From: Raphanus sativus
Taxonomy: Eukaryota > Streptophyta > Magnoliopsida > Brassicales > Brassicaceae
DNA length: 64,000 bases
Assembly (NCBI RefSeq): GCF_000801105.2
Contig: NC_079514.1
Span: 930,001-994,000, forward strand
Direction of reading: 5' to 3'
The first letter of the stretch is position 1, and every line of letters starts with the position of its first letter. This document shows positions 10,597 through 23,800 of this stretch, one piece after another. Position numbers and translations under genes: made by a program. The notes beneath the pieces are model-generated. The model saw nothing but the letters and a program-made list of their open reading frames with translations, was not told where the DNA came from and made no database searches.

Positions 10597-13500
10597 GGAT
10601 TTTTGCATGTTTGATAAAAGATAATGATATAGTATGGTGTAACGTTTTTCTATATAGGTAGAATAAATTGATATAATATAACATTTATAAAAATTTGTAA
10701 AATATTTATTTTTATTTTTCTAATTATATGGATATTATATATACTTTTCGTGAAAATAACTGGGTGTGAAAGAGTAATCATTATGATTTTGTGTCTTTGA
10801 TAAAAAAAAAGATGATTTTGTGTCTTACGTTGCTATAACTAGGTTATTAGGGTTTTGATTATGATTTGACTACCAAACTAAAAGAACACCGCAGAAAAAT
10901 TTTAGTGTAGTATCCCGATGGGCTTATTTAAGTTATTGTATTTTTCTTTTGGTATAATAATACAAAAAAAAAAGATTTCAATTAAGATAGACATGTTTTG
11001 TTAATTTTGATATGGGTTCGGCGTCTCACTTAAATATTGGTCCTTCCTCTCTTCTCTTCACTATTCTCAGAGTATGGTTCAGTTTCTTTCTTGATATGGT
11101 CCTCTTTTGTTGGCTTGTTGATCACAACTTTGTAATCAATTTATTTTTAAAGGAAAACTTAACCAATATTCTAGATAATTTCAAAATCACAGTATAAATA
11201 ATATATATTATTTTTCAATAAGATATTAATGTTAGTATATTGGTATATGTAATTAGTTAAATGTACATATTAACTCGTAGCTACAATCTTGAAGGTTTTC
11301 TTAATATAGATCCTTGATTAATCAAATATTGAGGTTTACAAAACTATTTACAAGTGTACAAAGAGAATCTCATATCTAACAGTATGTAAGTTCAACTAAT
11401 TACATAGATACATGTTGAAAAAACACGTTAACAGATCAATATAATAACATCAAATTTCATAGAATTGGTTTTTGAGAGGGCTTGTTAGAGAGATAAAATA
11501 ATTAATTAATGATAAGAATAAATAAAAACAAAGTGTTGGCCCAAAGTGGGCTCATGAGTTTGTCGAGCGTGCGGTGTACAAGATGGGGAGTCCGTTGGGC
11601 ATGCTTTGTCGTCGTTTCAAGAGCCCCTTACCCGTTTCTTCCTTTTTCCAAAATTTCAATGTAAATTTCATTTTAGTTCTTATCAAATTAAATAATCCTT
11701 GTCGTAAATCATTTTGTTTCTGTATAATGCGAAAGAATAATTGTGTATATTATCTGTCTTAGTCTCTTAGATCATATACATGGAAACATTTTGATCGAGT
11801 AGTTGGCTTAGTAATAAAAAAAAAGTTTATTTACCAAGTCTCGTTTAGACTATGCAACTTTACAATTAGAAGCAGCTTCCATTCACAAGCTAGATTAAAA
11901 TAAAGTCGAAGGAATCATCAAATTGGATGGATATCGGTATCCCTGGTCTACGATAGTTTTCTTAATGTCCAATTTGCTTAAACCTGATATTTCATGGATG
12001 GAGTTTAACCTATATATATATATATATATATATAGCAAATGCAACTAATTGATAGATATAAGATAAAATCGTCTGGACATGCTATATAGTATCTGAGAAG
12101 AATCTTCAACACATTAGATTAATCTAAACAGAACTGGATAATTTCTTGTAAATAAATATATATTATAGTTATTATACATTCTTGTTAAAAAGGTGGCCAA
12201 AATCTTAGCAATGGACTTTTACTTGATGGTATCTTTTGAAGCGGAAGGATGTGATTGAAAGAAAGACAAGGCTTCTGATTAGTCCATTTCATACTTAGAG
12301 TGGACCAACTAAATCACTCTAATCTCATATATGCAATCGGCATTTTGCATTCTTTATGTCTCCTTTTTCCTAAAGATGTGTCCATGACTTCATGATTTTG
12401 TATAATTTTATAGGTGGCGGCAAAGACAGCGTACATTTATAGTGCAAAATACATTGCGAGTATTTTCAAACTATACACTATGCGATGATGAATTCAGATA
12501 TACGAGAGATGACGAACTCAATTAGTGCGGAATTGATTAGAATTATGAGTTTATGACAAATCAACCAATCTTACGATCCCAAAGATGAAGTATCGTTCAT
12601 ATTATTATCATTTGAGGCTTCCACGTAAGTATAAATAGATGGTCAGTATGAATATGATTAGGAACACTTGTGCACCCTTTCTCAAAAAAAAAAACACTTT
12701 TGCACCTTTACTCAAACTAATGATTAATTTGTGCTTTTTGTTACTTCCCAAAGAATATAATTCATTGAATTTTTCGTTTCCCTGAAATTTATGGCTTTAC
12801 TTTTCATACCTTTAATCAGTTTTTGATATACACAAGCCATATTTCTAATATTTGTAATTTATACAGTTTAACAATATGACACTACTCACAAATATCTATA
12901 ACATTTTTTTGTGGTGAAACTATAATTTATTTCTTAATATATAGAGACTAGAGAACGCGATGATTTACATATCTTGGAAGATTTTTTGATGATTATGGAC
13001 GTAATTTTTGTAGACATTACGAAAATCTCATATAACTTGTTGTTTTTGCAGTTTAATTCAAGCAAGAACTTAGATTAAAAAAAAAAGAACTTCGATATAG
13101 ACATGTTAATACGTGTATGGTTAAAAAAAAGAACATTTTTTTAATACGTGTGTGGTATGGTTTGAATATACCTAAACATGCGACTACAATAGGATGTGGG
13201 TTAGACCCACTGACCACTTCTAGTATCTACTGTCTCTTTTGGGCAAATAATAAGAAAAGTATCTCAGAATCTTGACCAGTGGGAACTTGATCCAAAAAAG
13301 GGAATCGCTGGTTTGCAACCAGCACATGTTGTCGTCTAGTATCAATCAAATTTCAGACAAAACTAACATAATAAAAGTAAAATGACAAAGCTTTGTATGT
13401 ATGGTCAAGAGAGAGTGAATAACCAATGATGCCAATTGCAATGATGTAGTTTTTCTACCGCAGAAGATTTGATCAAAAATCTAAAGTATAAAACAGTGGC

Positions 13501-13775
13501 AAGAGTAGCCCATCATAAATTACAAAAAGTCCATATATATAAGTAAATAAAGAGCCCAACATACGCAACTTGAAACCAGGAAGTAGAAAAGATTATAAAA
13601 GCTCATTTCAAAACCACATCTGTCTTATACGAGATGGGAAGTGATAAGCTGCAAAGCATGGAGATTATTTTCTTAAATTTCAAATGCATAATAATGCGAA
13701 GGTTTAACTCCGAAAACATAGATTCTACTTGATAGAGAAAGGTCTCAAATAACATTGTAGCAAAATCTTAAAGTA
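10597..13775. other. Intergenic spacer between VND2 and RPL8
   Basis: AT-rich, about 3.2 kb. I see no gene. It contains a TA microsatellite at about 12011-12034 and scattered poly(A) tracts such as 12687-12696. Both neighbouring genes end into it, so it also holds their 3'UTRs. Confidence 0.6.
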
Positions 13776-13848
13776 TCAAAACAAGGTCTCAGTAGCAAAA
13801 ACCAAAAAACAAAAGTGAACAGATTCATCATCTTCAATCCTCTTCTCC

Positions 13849-15093
<1,245 letters not shown>

Positions 15094-15110
15094 TTACGGC
15101 GAGAGCAAGG

Positions 15111-15230
15111 AACTAGGGTTAGTGCTTATGTAGATGGTGTACTTCACTCTCGAAACCCTAGTGGGCTAAATGGATCTACTCTTAATGGGCCTAGTATAAA
15201 CTTTTACGAAATATCGGAAGAAATGGGCCT
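15111..15230 (-). promoter_or_regulatory. RPL8 promoter: telo-boxes and site II motifs
   Basis: Telo-box sequences (ACTAGGGTT at 15112-15120, AAACCCTAG at 15153-15161) and two TGGGCC site II elements (about 15185-15190 and 15224-15229) lie 50-170 bp upstream of the start codon. This pair is the hallmark of plant ribosomal protein promoters. Confidence 0.75.
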
Positions 15231-15234
15231 ACTA

Positions 15235-16735
15235 AACTATTATCTTCTTCGTTTAAAACTCTAGTTTTAGAGTCCTTCGTATGTGTACTTGTTGATATCC
15301 GGTTTGAGTATGTGGAAGACAATAGTTCTACTGAAGACTAATCTTTGTCTTATTACTTGCTCAACACAACAAGACCTGTTAAAAGCTCAAAAACAGAATT
15401 CACTGAAAACTGAATAGTTTTTTCTTTCTTTTTTTCACAAACTGAATAGCTTTTCTATTTTGGCGTATGATAAACTTAAATAAAAACTTGTATGATATAT
15501 TTTGTCTGTCAGCTTGTATGCTATACTTGATGAGAGTTGTAAATTCTGTATGCGATATACTTGAGAGTTGAAAATTGAAAGTTGATTTGGATGAATTCGG
15601 TACTTTCAGTAAAATTTAAGTCATTCTTCTGGTTAAATCAAACTAAAAACTATAAAAATAAAATGTAACTGCTAATGTTAACAACTTCCTAAATAGTGTA
15701 AAATACCGACATCAAATAGTTCAGAGTTCTAGAAGTTTTTCGTTTGATCCATTTTTAAATTCAATTTCTCTCTTCGCATTGTTTAACTTTGAACATTGTG
15801 TGAATCAATGAAATTACTCTACCAGATAAATGAAAACATGTTTTCACAGGAAGCACTGGTTTATATTTTATATTTATAATTTTTCTTTTTGAAACCTTTT
15901 TACTATTTATAATATTTCAGACAAAACAAAAATATTATCCTTTTTACTATCTATTTTTTTGGTAGTCTAATTTGTCCGAAAATTAGGGATGGACAATAAT
16001 GATTAGCGTTAGTACACATATACTATATCATTACGTATGAAAATTCCCATCACAGTAAAGGATAATATATCTAGGGATGGACACTAATCGGATATACAGG
16101 TTTATGAAATATAAGTGATCCGATTTGTTTTATCTGAATAATTAATTATCCGATACAATTCGATCTGCCACCATTTAGATTTTTGGTGTCACGGATATCT
16201 GGATAATTTTAGATGTTTGATCGGATATATGATTCGATCTGTAAAAATAAATAAAAAGTTTAAAAACAATAATATATAAAATAATAATATTTTATTTAAA
16301 AATTAAATCTATTTATTTTTAGAAATTCTAATAACTAATATAATGAATTTATCAAATAAAAATACTGCAAAATTTATATAAACATATAAATCTTTAAATA
16401 TATGTATTTATATGCATATAACGGATCAGGTTGGATATACATTCCTAAAAATATTAGTATTTGTGATTTATTTATTTTTTACGGATATTATATTTTAGTA
16501 TTTGGTTTGTTTCGTAGAATCGTATATCCAGATTTTTCGGTTCTAGTTGAAACGGATAACGATTTAAATCAAAATTTACAAATTTTGATCAGCTCAAGTA
16601 CATCTATAGAAAGATTGATTCTCTCTTATCAAAATTTACTCTCACTCTCTCTCTCTCTCTACACAATTTATTTATCTAGATTTGTATGTACACATATACT
16701 AATCAAATGAATCATCATCTTTTACTTTCGAAAAT
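15235..16735. other. Intergenic spacer with degraded repeat
   Basis: From about 16072 it resembles a dispersed crucifer repeat rich in GGATAT/ATCCGA motifs, beginning TAGGGATGGACAC. No matching far end or target duplication was found, so it is probably a decayed transposon end. A CT microsatellite lies at about 16638-16660. No gene is supported. Confidence 0.5.
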
Positions 16736-17665
16736 AAAGTTACAAAGCGAACAATAGTAGCTAGTGGATATTTTGTGAGATATATTTTCTTGCAAAAGAA
16801 ATTTGTGAGATATTTTGTGAGATATTTATTGTATATATCATTTAACAAAAAATATGTTATGAAAAACATAAGGTCCCTCTCAAGTTTTTATTCTAATATA
16901 TTATATGTTCCAATCACATATATAATCGATCCTGACAGAATTTACCTACGATAGAAGAAAAAAGTATATATATCATCTTTTGATATATTAACCCGGATGA
17001 TCAGAAAAGCACAATTTATTTATGTGTAATTATTCTCAATTCAACTGCCTAATAATATGCTTATACGGGTTGACAAATCTTGAAAGTCGGCTAACAATTT
17101 ACAAATATTTGAGTAGAAACTACTATATAGAACTCGGATCTCATTTACTAACTTGCCTTTACTTGTGAAGTTGCCTTTGCTTGTGTTTGTGTATTTTTTT
17201 TCTGTGTTTGTGTATTTTTATTTTAATGATATCACATATATACAACTTGCAGAAACAAAAATAAACAACTTCTTTTAACAGTTTTCCTTATGTTTTTATA
17301 CGGACATGAAAAAACTCACAAGTCACAATCAAAAGGTTTTCTACTAGATTTCTGATCAAATTTTATTTTGTAACCTAACGTTCTATTTCAGGACGAACAG
17401 AAGGTAAAAAGGATGGACGTGAAGTCTAATTTATTGATTTGGACTTAATACAAATAAACTAGCTATTCCTCTCAAGAACCAACTGTCAGCAAGACACGTT
17501 GACTTAAGGGGAAAGTCGCACACCCAAAATATTCAAAATATATAGTCAAGAACCCTGAAAATACATATCGCTATAGCAACGAATATTGAGTCGATGCTTG
17601 ACGCGATGCCCGTAGCCCGCCATTAGATTCCGAGAGATTACCAATTGAGGTAAATCAGTATCTCT

Positions 17666-17992
17666 CTAGGTCGAGTTCTTTCTGAACATGGAGATAAGTG
17701 ATTGAAAGACAACTTCATCACAAGGGATAGTGAGACCCATGTCGTGCTCAAACCCAAACTCTTCTTCGGCTAGTTGGAGGAGTGTCTGAAAGTCAGGATG
17801 AGCTAGACATGAGATTGGCACCACGTAACGACTCCGGTCTTGCCCAACGTAGACAGGGAAGTGACCTTTTGGCACGTCTTTGATGTAGCAATTACCTTGA
17901 TTCTGCTTTCCAAGACTTGAGCATCTCTTCAAGATTTTCTTTAGCGATGCTGCTTGAGACGTTGCCACTTTGCTCGACTTCTTTATCGCCAT
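17666..17992 (-). CDS. SAUR9: Small auxin-up RNA protein SAUR9, copy A, with C-terminal extension
   Basis: SAURs are small auxin- and brassinosteroid-induced proteins; members bind and inhibit PP2C.D phosphatases to activate plasma-membrane H+-ATPases and promote cell expansion. This intronless frame encodes 108 residues with the SAUR core [20 protein letters not shown] and the [13 protein letters not shown] motif. Compared with copy B at 29254-29565, the conserved Trp of PISWLAHP is Cys, and the stop codon TAG has become AAG, adding KNST before a new stop. The upstream TATA equivalent is altered, and a 541-bp inverted-repeat element sits 200 bp upstream. It may be expressed abnormally or be on the way to loss. 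Confidence 0.85.
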   Translation of the reverse strand: MAIKKSSKVATSQAASLKKILKRCSSLGKQNQGNCYIKDVPKGHFPVYVGQDRSRYVVPISCLAHPDFQTLLQLAEEEFGFEHDMGLTIPCDEVVFQSLISMFRKNST

Positions 17993-18191
17993 AAATTGAG
18001 CTTACAGAAGCCTAACTTGGTTAGAGACAGAAAGGAGAGAGAAGAATAATTTTGTATGTTTGAATGAAGGTGTGGATGTGAAGTTGAGGGATAGAGTCGT
18101 ATGTATAAGGGCGCAATAAGAAAGAGAAAAACTGAGAGTTTACTAAATAATAAGAAAACTTTTATACAGAGATTATATGTTTTATTTTTAA

Positions 18192-18732
18192 GGAAAATAA
18201 ACATTTAAATCCTCAACTATTTGAAATTGGCAAGTTTAATCCCGAACTATCACTTGCATGATTTTATTCCCCAACTAACAGTTAATTTGACAAATTAGTG
18301 ATCAAAAAGTCAACTGTGAAATCATAAACGATTCTCGTTAGTTTTAATCAATTATCTCCGGCATTGAATTTGAAAATTCGAAATTTCCAAATTCAAATCT
18401 TTAATTTTGAGTGAAGCTAAGTGACAGAAAGCGGTTTTCTACGGAAACAAACATCATCAGAAACCATCTTTCCGTCACGAGAAATCGTCTTCACTCAAAG
18501 TCGTCTTCACTCAAAGTTAAAGATTTGAATTTGGAGATTTTAAGGTTTCCAAGTTCATTGGCGGAGATAATTGATATAAAACTAACGAGAATCGTTTATG
18601 ATTTTACGGTTGATTTTTTCGGTCACTAATTTGCCAAGTCAACTATTGGTCGAAGAATAAAATCATGCAAGTGATAGTTCGGGATTAAACTTGCCAATTT
18701 CAAATAGTTGAGGATTTAAATGCTTATTTTCC
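18192..18732. mobile_element. Fold-back MITE with long terminal inverted repeats in SAUR9-A promoter
   Basis: The left arm (18192 to about 18412) and right arm (about 18500 to 18732) are reverse complements, starting GGAAAATAAACATTTAAATC and ending in its inverse, with few differences over about 220 bp. The loop is under 100 bp. Long terminal repeats starting GGAAAAT suggest a Mutator-like MITE, but no 9-bp target duplication is evident, so the class is uncertain. It is absent from the matching site in copy B. Confidence 0.75.
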
Positions 18733-19051
18733 CACGCAATTTACCATATTTAGTAATTTACCCTAAACTTCACTCTCAGTATACTAGGTTATATGGGTTT
18801 TATACATAGTAACTCTCAGTTTAAAATTTTAGAGTATTTGCATTTCATACCCACACAATTTACCATATTTAGTAATCTACCCTAAATACATTTATTGCCC
18901 CACAATTTTGCTTACTCTGTTGTCACTTTTTTTCTCAAAGTTTTACTGTGTTAGGTAAATCTCTAATATCCAACTTCTTTTAGTATTTTAAGCAAATTCA
19001 CTCAAGTATGTTTAACTATGACTAGGTTATATGGGTTTTGTACATAGTAAC
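18733..19051. repeat. Spaced direct repeats
   Basis: A 35-bp sequence (ATTTACCATATTTAGTAAT core) occurs at 18733-18767 and 18852-18886. A separate 31-bp sequence (TAGGTTATATGGGTTTT core) occurs at 18783-18813 and 19021-19051. The offsets are 119 and 238 bp, hinting at a decayed array with a period near 119 bp. Confidence 0.7.
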
Positions 19052-19059
19052 GAAAAACA

Positions 19060-21760
19060 TGAAGTATTTTCCTTGGTATAGTGAAAACTATAAACCCTAA
19101 ACTTATACAATCTATGTAAAATATAGATATAAATCTCGCTAAACTAAAAAACTTTCAATAATTTAAGTTGGTCTGTTGGAAATTGGCCACCTGTAATAAC
19201 TCCATAGACCAAAATCGATTATCACGTGAACATTTTTATCACTTTGTGGCGTGGCATGGCATGTGTGGTGGACGATACGAACAAGCATTGTCAATCTGGA
19301 TGGCTTCTACATTAGGCTGTTCTAATTAGTTTTCGATAGATATTTCAGAAAAAATTGTTACACACGTTGTACAAAAGCTTCTATGACATGAATAAAATTC
19401 AACACATTCAAAAATTAAAACTAAAAAACATTTTTAAAATTAAAAAAAAGTGTTTTCACCTCTTTGCTGAACGGAAATCCAAACAATGTAAAATAGTCTC
19501 TCACCGTGAATTGAATATAGGTGGCGGTAGTTATAGCCACAATTCCTTTACTACTACATCAACTAGACGTTGATATTCAAACACAGTTTGATTATCACTA
19601 ACTGAATGTCCAAGTATATACATTGTTACTTTCTTACAAGACACTTCCAGATGGCCCAACGTTACCAAATATCCAAGATTAATTATATGCATCAATGTAT
19701 AATTGAAGTCATGACTAATCCTCCAATAACTTTTTACAAACTATATCAAGTGATCAAAGAAAGCATAAAATTCTTTTTTATTTTGTTTGTAATGGTACTT
19801 TGAAAGCAAATATCACGTTGGAGGTAGGAAATAAGAGCAAATTTAGAGATAAAACCATAAGGAAAATGAGGAAATATAAGGACATCTTTCAAAGATTACA
19901 TAAATGTGTGGTCGGACACAATTTTTTTCTGTTCACACTAAGTTCAAATAATTCATGTGTTTTTTATTTAAGAGGCAAAATTTCATTTATGTTAAAACGG
20001 TATAGAAGAAATCTTCTAGTGTATTATAGTTTAGCATTTTTCTTCAACAAACATTTTATTTTAAGAAGAAATGTCTTAACCTTAAATTTACCATACATTA
20101 TAAAAGACTTCTAAGAAAATCTAATAATACGTAACTTCTTGGTAGACTTCTTCATAATTCTTCTGCACCTTAACCCTAAAGTCAAATATTTAACTAATTA
20201 GCAGTAAACACTTCAGTAGACATAAAATCAACATATAAAGTATTTAATATATAAAAACTGAATAATTATATGTCAAGTTTTAATTTCAAAAAAAAATCAA
20301 TAGTTCAAATCTAATCCTAAAATACAAATATTATTTGAACATATGTTACTAAACTCTAACCAATGGACAATCATGATTTCCAATATATTTTCAATCTTTA
20401 TATTTACATGATTTTAATTTATTTTTAATCAAAATATTTTAATTTTTTGATTATTTAATTTAAAATTAAATGCACATGATTAGATTTATCGAGAAGATTT
20501 TTTGTCCCGAGAAAATTTTGAAGGGCTATAATAGTAAAAATATTTACAGTTTTTGTTTGATCATAAGAAATAGTTTCACTACTTTTATTTATAAGATTAT
20601 TTTTGAATTGAATTGAATTTGAAATATATATTTCTATTGAAATTCAAGACTTGGGGTCTTTTGGCAGATTGTTAGAAGATGGTGTAAAAGAATTAATGCA
20701 TACAAAATTGAAAGTCTTGTATATATGGTAGGGACATGCACTTTTCCCTACAATGACTTCATTGTGTTACTTTATCTCGACATAACTCTACAAAACAATA
20801 CACGTAGTGCCCGTTTTTTCTCACTCTTCTTCAGATTTGTCTCTATTGAAACTTTCAAGATTTGTCTCAACGGTTAAAATCCAGGTTGATTCAGTAGTTT
20901 TTGTCAGTTGGAATTTCTTGACAAAAGTGACTGAAAAGGTTATTTGTTTGTATCAGTACAACATATATTTTAGAGATGTAAAAGCTAAATTTGTAGTCGA
21001 AACATCAACTAGAACATCTAAATGTGTGATAAGTAACCAAAAACAACCTCTGTAGACTGTAATCTGTAATATCTGCTCTGAGGGTACGTACGTATGGCCA
21101 TATGATTAATTAAGAAGTAGCCAATTTTTTTTTTGACCTGGATGTAGGCATGTAGCCAATATTTTCTTCTTCTGTTTTTTTTTTTCAAACAAGGTTTATT
21201 CAAACAAACACAATATGTGTATAAAACTAAGTAGATCAATTAGTCAGACTCTTTTAACGTTTTATCCATAATTGAAATAAGGTAATAGCATATGTATATG
21301 TTACACTCGGTACATCTCACATTCGACCAATAAATATACTATTGTAATCAAAATTTCAAAAAAAAAATCCTATTGTATTGGAAATCAGATGAAAAAATGA
21401 AAATTAGGAGAAATATGAAATAAGACTAATTAATCATCAGTTTGTACAACTAGTCAAGTTACAACGGAAGACGTTTAATTTATATACAATGTCTAGTTGC
21501 TTCCGAATTATTTTGATTTTTCAAGTTTTTTAAAAAAAGTTTTTTTTTGTTTCAAAGATTTTGTTAGATGTTTCAAGAAACAACGACAAACATAAATAAA
21601 TATTGAAGACGATCTTTCTGCCGACAAATTGGAAAATAGGTTTACAAGTTTGGCTTCAACTGAAACATTAAATAGGGGAGAGATACAATTGAATTTGGCG
21701 ATTTTTTTTAAACACTTTGGGGATATCTTCTTATTATATGGAAAACATTAAAAGAGACAC
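19060..21760. other. Copy A spacer between SAUR9 and the CPK18 upstream block
   Basis: Noncoding. It matches copy B in patches (about 19600-19880 with 31510-32360; 20690-21740 with 32370-32460 plus 33660-35170). About 19880-20680 has no counterpart in copy B and may be an insertion of unknown type. None of the short ORFs is supported. Confidence 0.55.
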
Positions 21761-21764
21761 CGAA

Positions 21765-21835
21765 GCTTCTAGTTCTAGTGGTAAAAGGCTTACAGCTGTG
21801 AGTTTCGACATCTTCGAATCCCGGCTACTAGAGAA
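21765..21835 (+). mobile_element. Possible tRNA-derived SINE fragment
   Basis: An A-box-like TAGTTCTAGTGG and, about 30 bp later, a B-box-like CTTCGAATCCCGG are spaced as in an RNA polymerase III internal promoter. It is absent at the matching place in copy B (near 35200). Flanks do not fold as a proper acceptor stem, so it is not called a tRNA gene. Confidence 0.4.
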
Positions 21836-21935
21836 TTAACATTTTGGCATTGTCAGGGATAGATGATCGACATGTAGAAGATAGGATTCTGTCATCTTTA
21901 TAGAATCTAACATATCAAGAAAGAAAACAAAAATA

Positions 21936-22320
21936 AGAGATGGTGTGTGTAGGGACAAAGGAGCAGTAGACAGTGAGAGAGTTATATAATCAGGTGGAAA
22001 TGAAAGGAACAAAACTTAGCTGTCCTGAATTGGCGCCTCTGTTGTGGTTATAACTTATAGACATGATCCCTCACGTTCTTCGTTACACCACATCCAATTC
22101 ATCATCATCATCATCATTTCCACTCTTGACTTTTAGCCAGCACAAAGTTTACTTATTTGGATCAATTTAGATACGTGTTAACGGTAATGATCCTATCTAT
22201 TATTTGTTGTTGAATGAGTCTTAGTTGGCTTCAGTCCCAGACATTAGAAGACATATCAACGTAGATATATATCTGGAACCTAACTGATCTTACAATTTTG
22301 ATTGTATGAGACTACTTTGA
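21936..22320. promoter_or_regulatory. Conserved noncoding block upstream of CPK18, copy A
   Basis: By eye about 93% identical to 35301-35691 over about 385 bp, with long invariant runs (for example GAATTGGCGCCTCTGTTGTG), while flanking spacer is much more diverged. It includes TTATATAAT and a CAT trinucleotide run. In copy A the CPK18 gene it would serve is gone. Function unknown; a distal enhancer or noncoding transcript are options. Confidence 0.6.
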
Positions 22321-22487
22321 TTGTTATATATATATATATGGTGTTTCAGAAAAAAATTATGTATTTTATGGTTGCAATGACTTGGAAACTCACTAAAATA
22401 CTCAAAATAGGATTTTTAAAGCAATGTTTAGAAACATCTAAAAACACGAGTAACAATAGATAGCCGTTACATATAGAAAGGACTGTT

Positions 22488-22880
22488 AAATGTAAATTAC
22501 TTACACAAATAGAGAGACAATGACGGGGTTGATTTGTGTTTCAAAAAAAAAAGATTGGGTTGCCTCGCATATATATACAGAAAACATTGTTTATAATCAC
22601 CATCTGTTTCAAGAAAATCTTATAGAGCTAGATGTGATTTGTATATTGGATACTAAGGATCACCCTTATGGTCTTAAGGTTTGGGAATGTTTTCTCACAA
22701 CATGCGTGGTGTCATGCAATAATTTTGGACATACATTATTACATTGCAAAGAGAGAAGCAAACGTTTCTAATTTTCTATGCTAAAAGGGTGTAGCTCTCA
22801 TTCTTGTGTAGGAACTAGGAACCGATCTGAGCAGATGATTTTGTATTCTTATTTGATTGTGATGGTAATATAATTAGTTT
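22488..22880. pseudogene. CPK18 footprint: last codons and 3'UTR only, copy A
   Basis: AAATGTAAAT at 22488-22497 equals the final Met codon and TAA of CPK18 at 38967-38976. The following ACACAAATAGAGAG and several hundred bases match the CPK18 3'UTR of copy B. The whole kinase coding region (about 3.3 kb in copy B) is replaced by about 165 bp of unrelated sequence, so the gene was duplicated and then deleted. Confidence 0.8.
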
Positions 22881-23017
22881 GGGGATAATCTACAACCAGT
22901 GGACTTACTGAGCACCTTCTCAATAAGGTTGTTAAACACAGTTTCGCAGAGTTTTACTTGACTAGGATCTAATAATAATAAGACCATGGCAGAAGTTAAA
23001 TCAATCAGCATCAGTAC

Positions 23018-23448
23018 CTCACAAGAATCTTGAGAAAGTGTGACATACTCAGCTTTTAGTCTATCGACTTGAATCATAAAATCATTCAGGGTTTCTATAG
23101 TGTCAATGATAATTGAAGCTTTGTCACTCACTCTTAAGGCCTGCCTATTGGGATCTGCAGCAGCCAACAGTTAGTCTCAGTTTAAGAGAAGTTTTTAATG
23201 AATTAGAAAAATCTCTCTGTCCTTCTTCTTGATATATGCATACCAAGTGCATTTCCGAGCTCAAGAAACTGATCGTTGAGCTCATCTCTACGGATCTTTT
23301 CTCGGTCTCGCCTTTTGAATTTTCCGGTAAGAAGCAAATGAAAATAAGCAAATGAAATCATCAGAAAAGCAAATGAAGAAGAAAAAGCTGAGGATTCATC
23401 AGCAAAAAGGAGAACTCAGAAGAAGTTTTCAGCTTCGTCTTGCTCCGT
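23018..23448 (-). pseudogene. bHLH11 pseudogene, copy A
   Basis: Matches exons 1-3 of the intact bHLH11 at 39373-40505. The initiator ATG is ACG (23446-23448), exon 1 has a 2-base deletion, the 5' part of exon 2 is missing, and the basic region carries a 1-base insertion (GCGAGACC against GCAGACC). Exon 3 is changed to NRQALRVSDKA where copy B has NRPKSDKA. Exons 4 and 5 are absent through a deletion joining the gene's 3' flank directly to the end of exon 3. No functional DNA-binding protein can be made. Confidence 0.85.
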
Positions 23449-23658
23449 TGCAAAGGAATTAACTCTCTTCCTGGAATCAGCAAAGATATAGAGAGTGCGA
23501 GAAGAGATCAAAGATAATTCGGTTTCTTCTTCTTCTTCTTCTTGGTGACTATATAAAAAGCAGGTGACAATGGTGGTGGACGCCGACGAGGCAAATCAAC
23601 AACTTGTGATCCCCACGCGCCACAATTTGAAGACATGATCCACTACATCCAGTTACAG

Positions 23659-23800
23659 ACACTCGACAACGAGTCCGAGAAAACACCTCTTTCCATAGAA
23701 AAAGTATATGGTGATGAAATCTTCTTCTCCAGAAAAGAAGAAGATCGAATTATAGAAGTGATCCCGGTGAATCCACCGGTAAAAACTTCACAAAATACAT
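23659..23800. other. Junction spacer between the two tandem copies
   Basis: About 140 bp without a match to the rest of the window. It lies in an open frame (23635-23874) with no recognised domain. It may be a piece of sequence once flanking the duplicated unit or filler from the duplication event. Confidence 0.45.

Larger units (their letters stand above)
16740..23658. repeat. Tandem duplication, copy A (SAUR9 - [CPK18 lost] - bHLH11 remnant)
   Basis: Blocks of this segment match copy B (about 23800-40719) in the same order and orientation: a proximal spacer (16.75-17.6 kb), SAUR9, the spacer at 19.6-19.9 kb, the spacer at 20.7-21.7 kb, the CPK18 upstream block, the CPK18 3'UTR, and the bHLH11 5' half with its promoter. 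Both copies stop matching just after CCAGTTACAG (23649-23658; 40710-40719). Left boundaries are approximate to a few tens of bases. Copy A has lost more genes; copy B has gained more transposons. Confidence 0.88.

Noticed and set aside
21765..21835. tRNA gene
   Set aside because: Pol III box-like motifs are present, but acceptor and anticodon stems do not pair properly; a SINE fragment is more likely.
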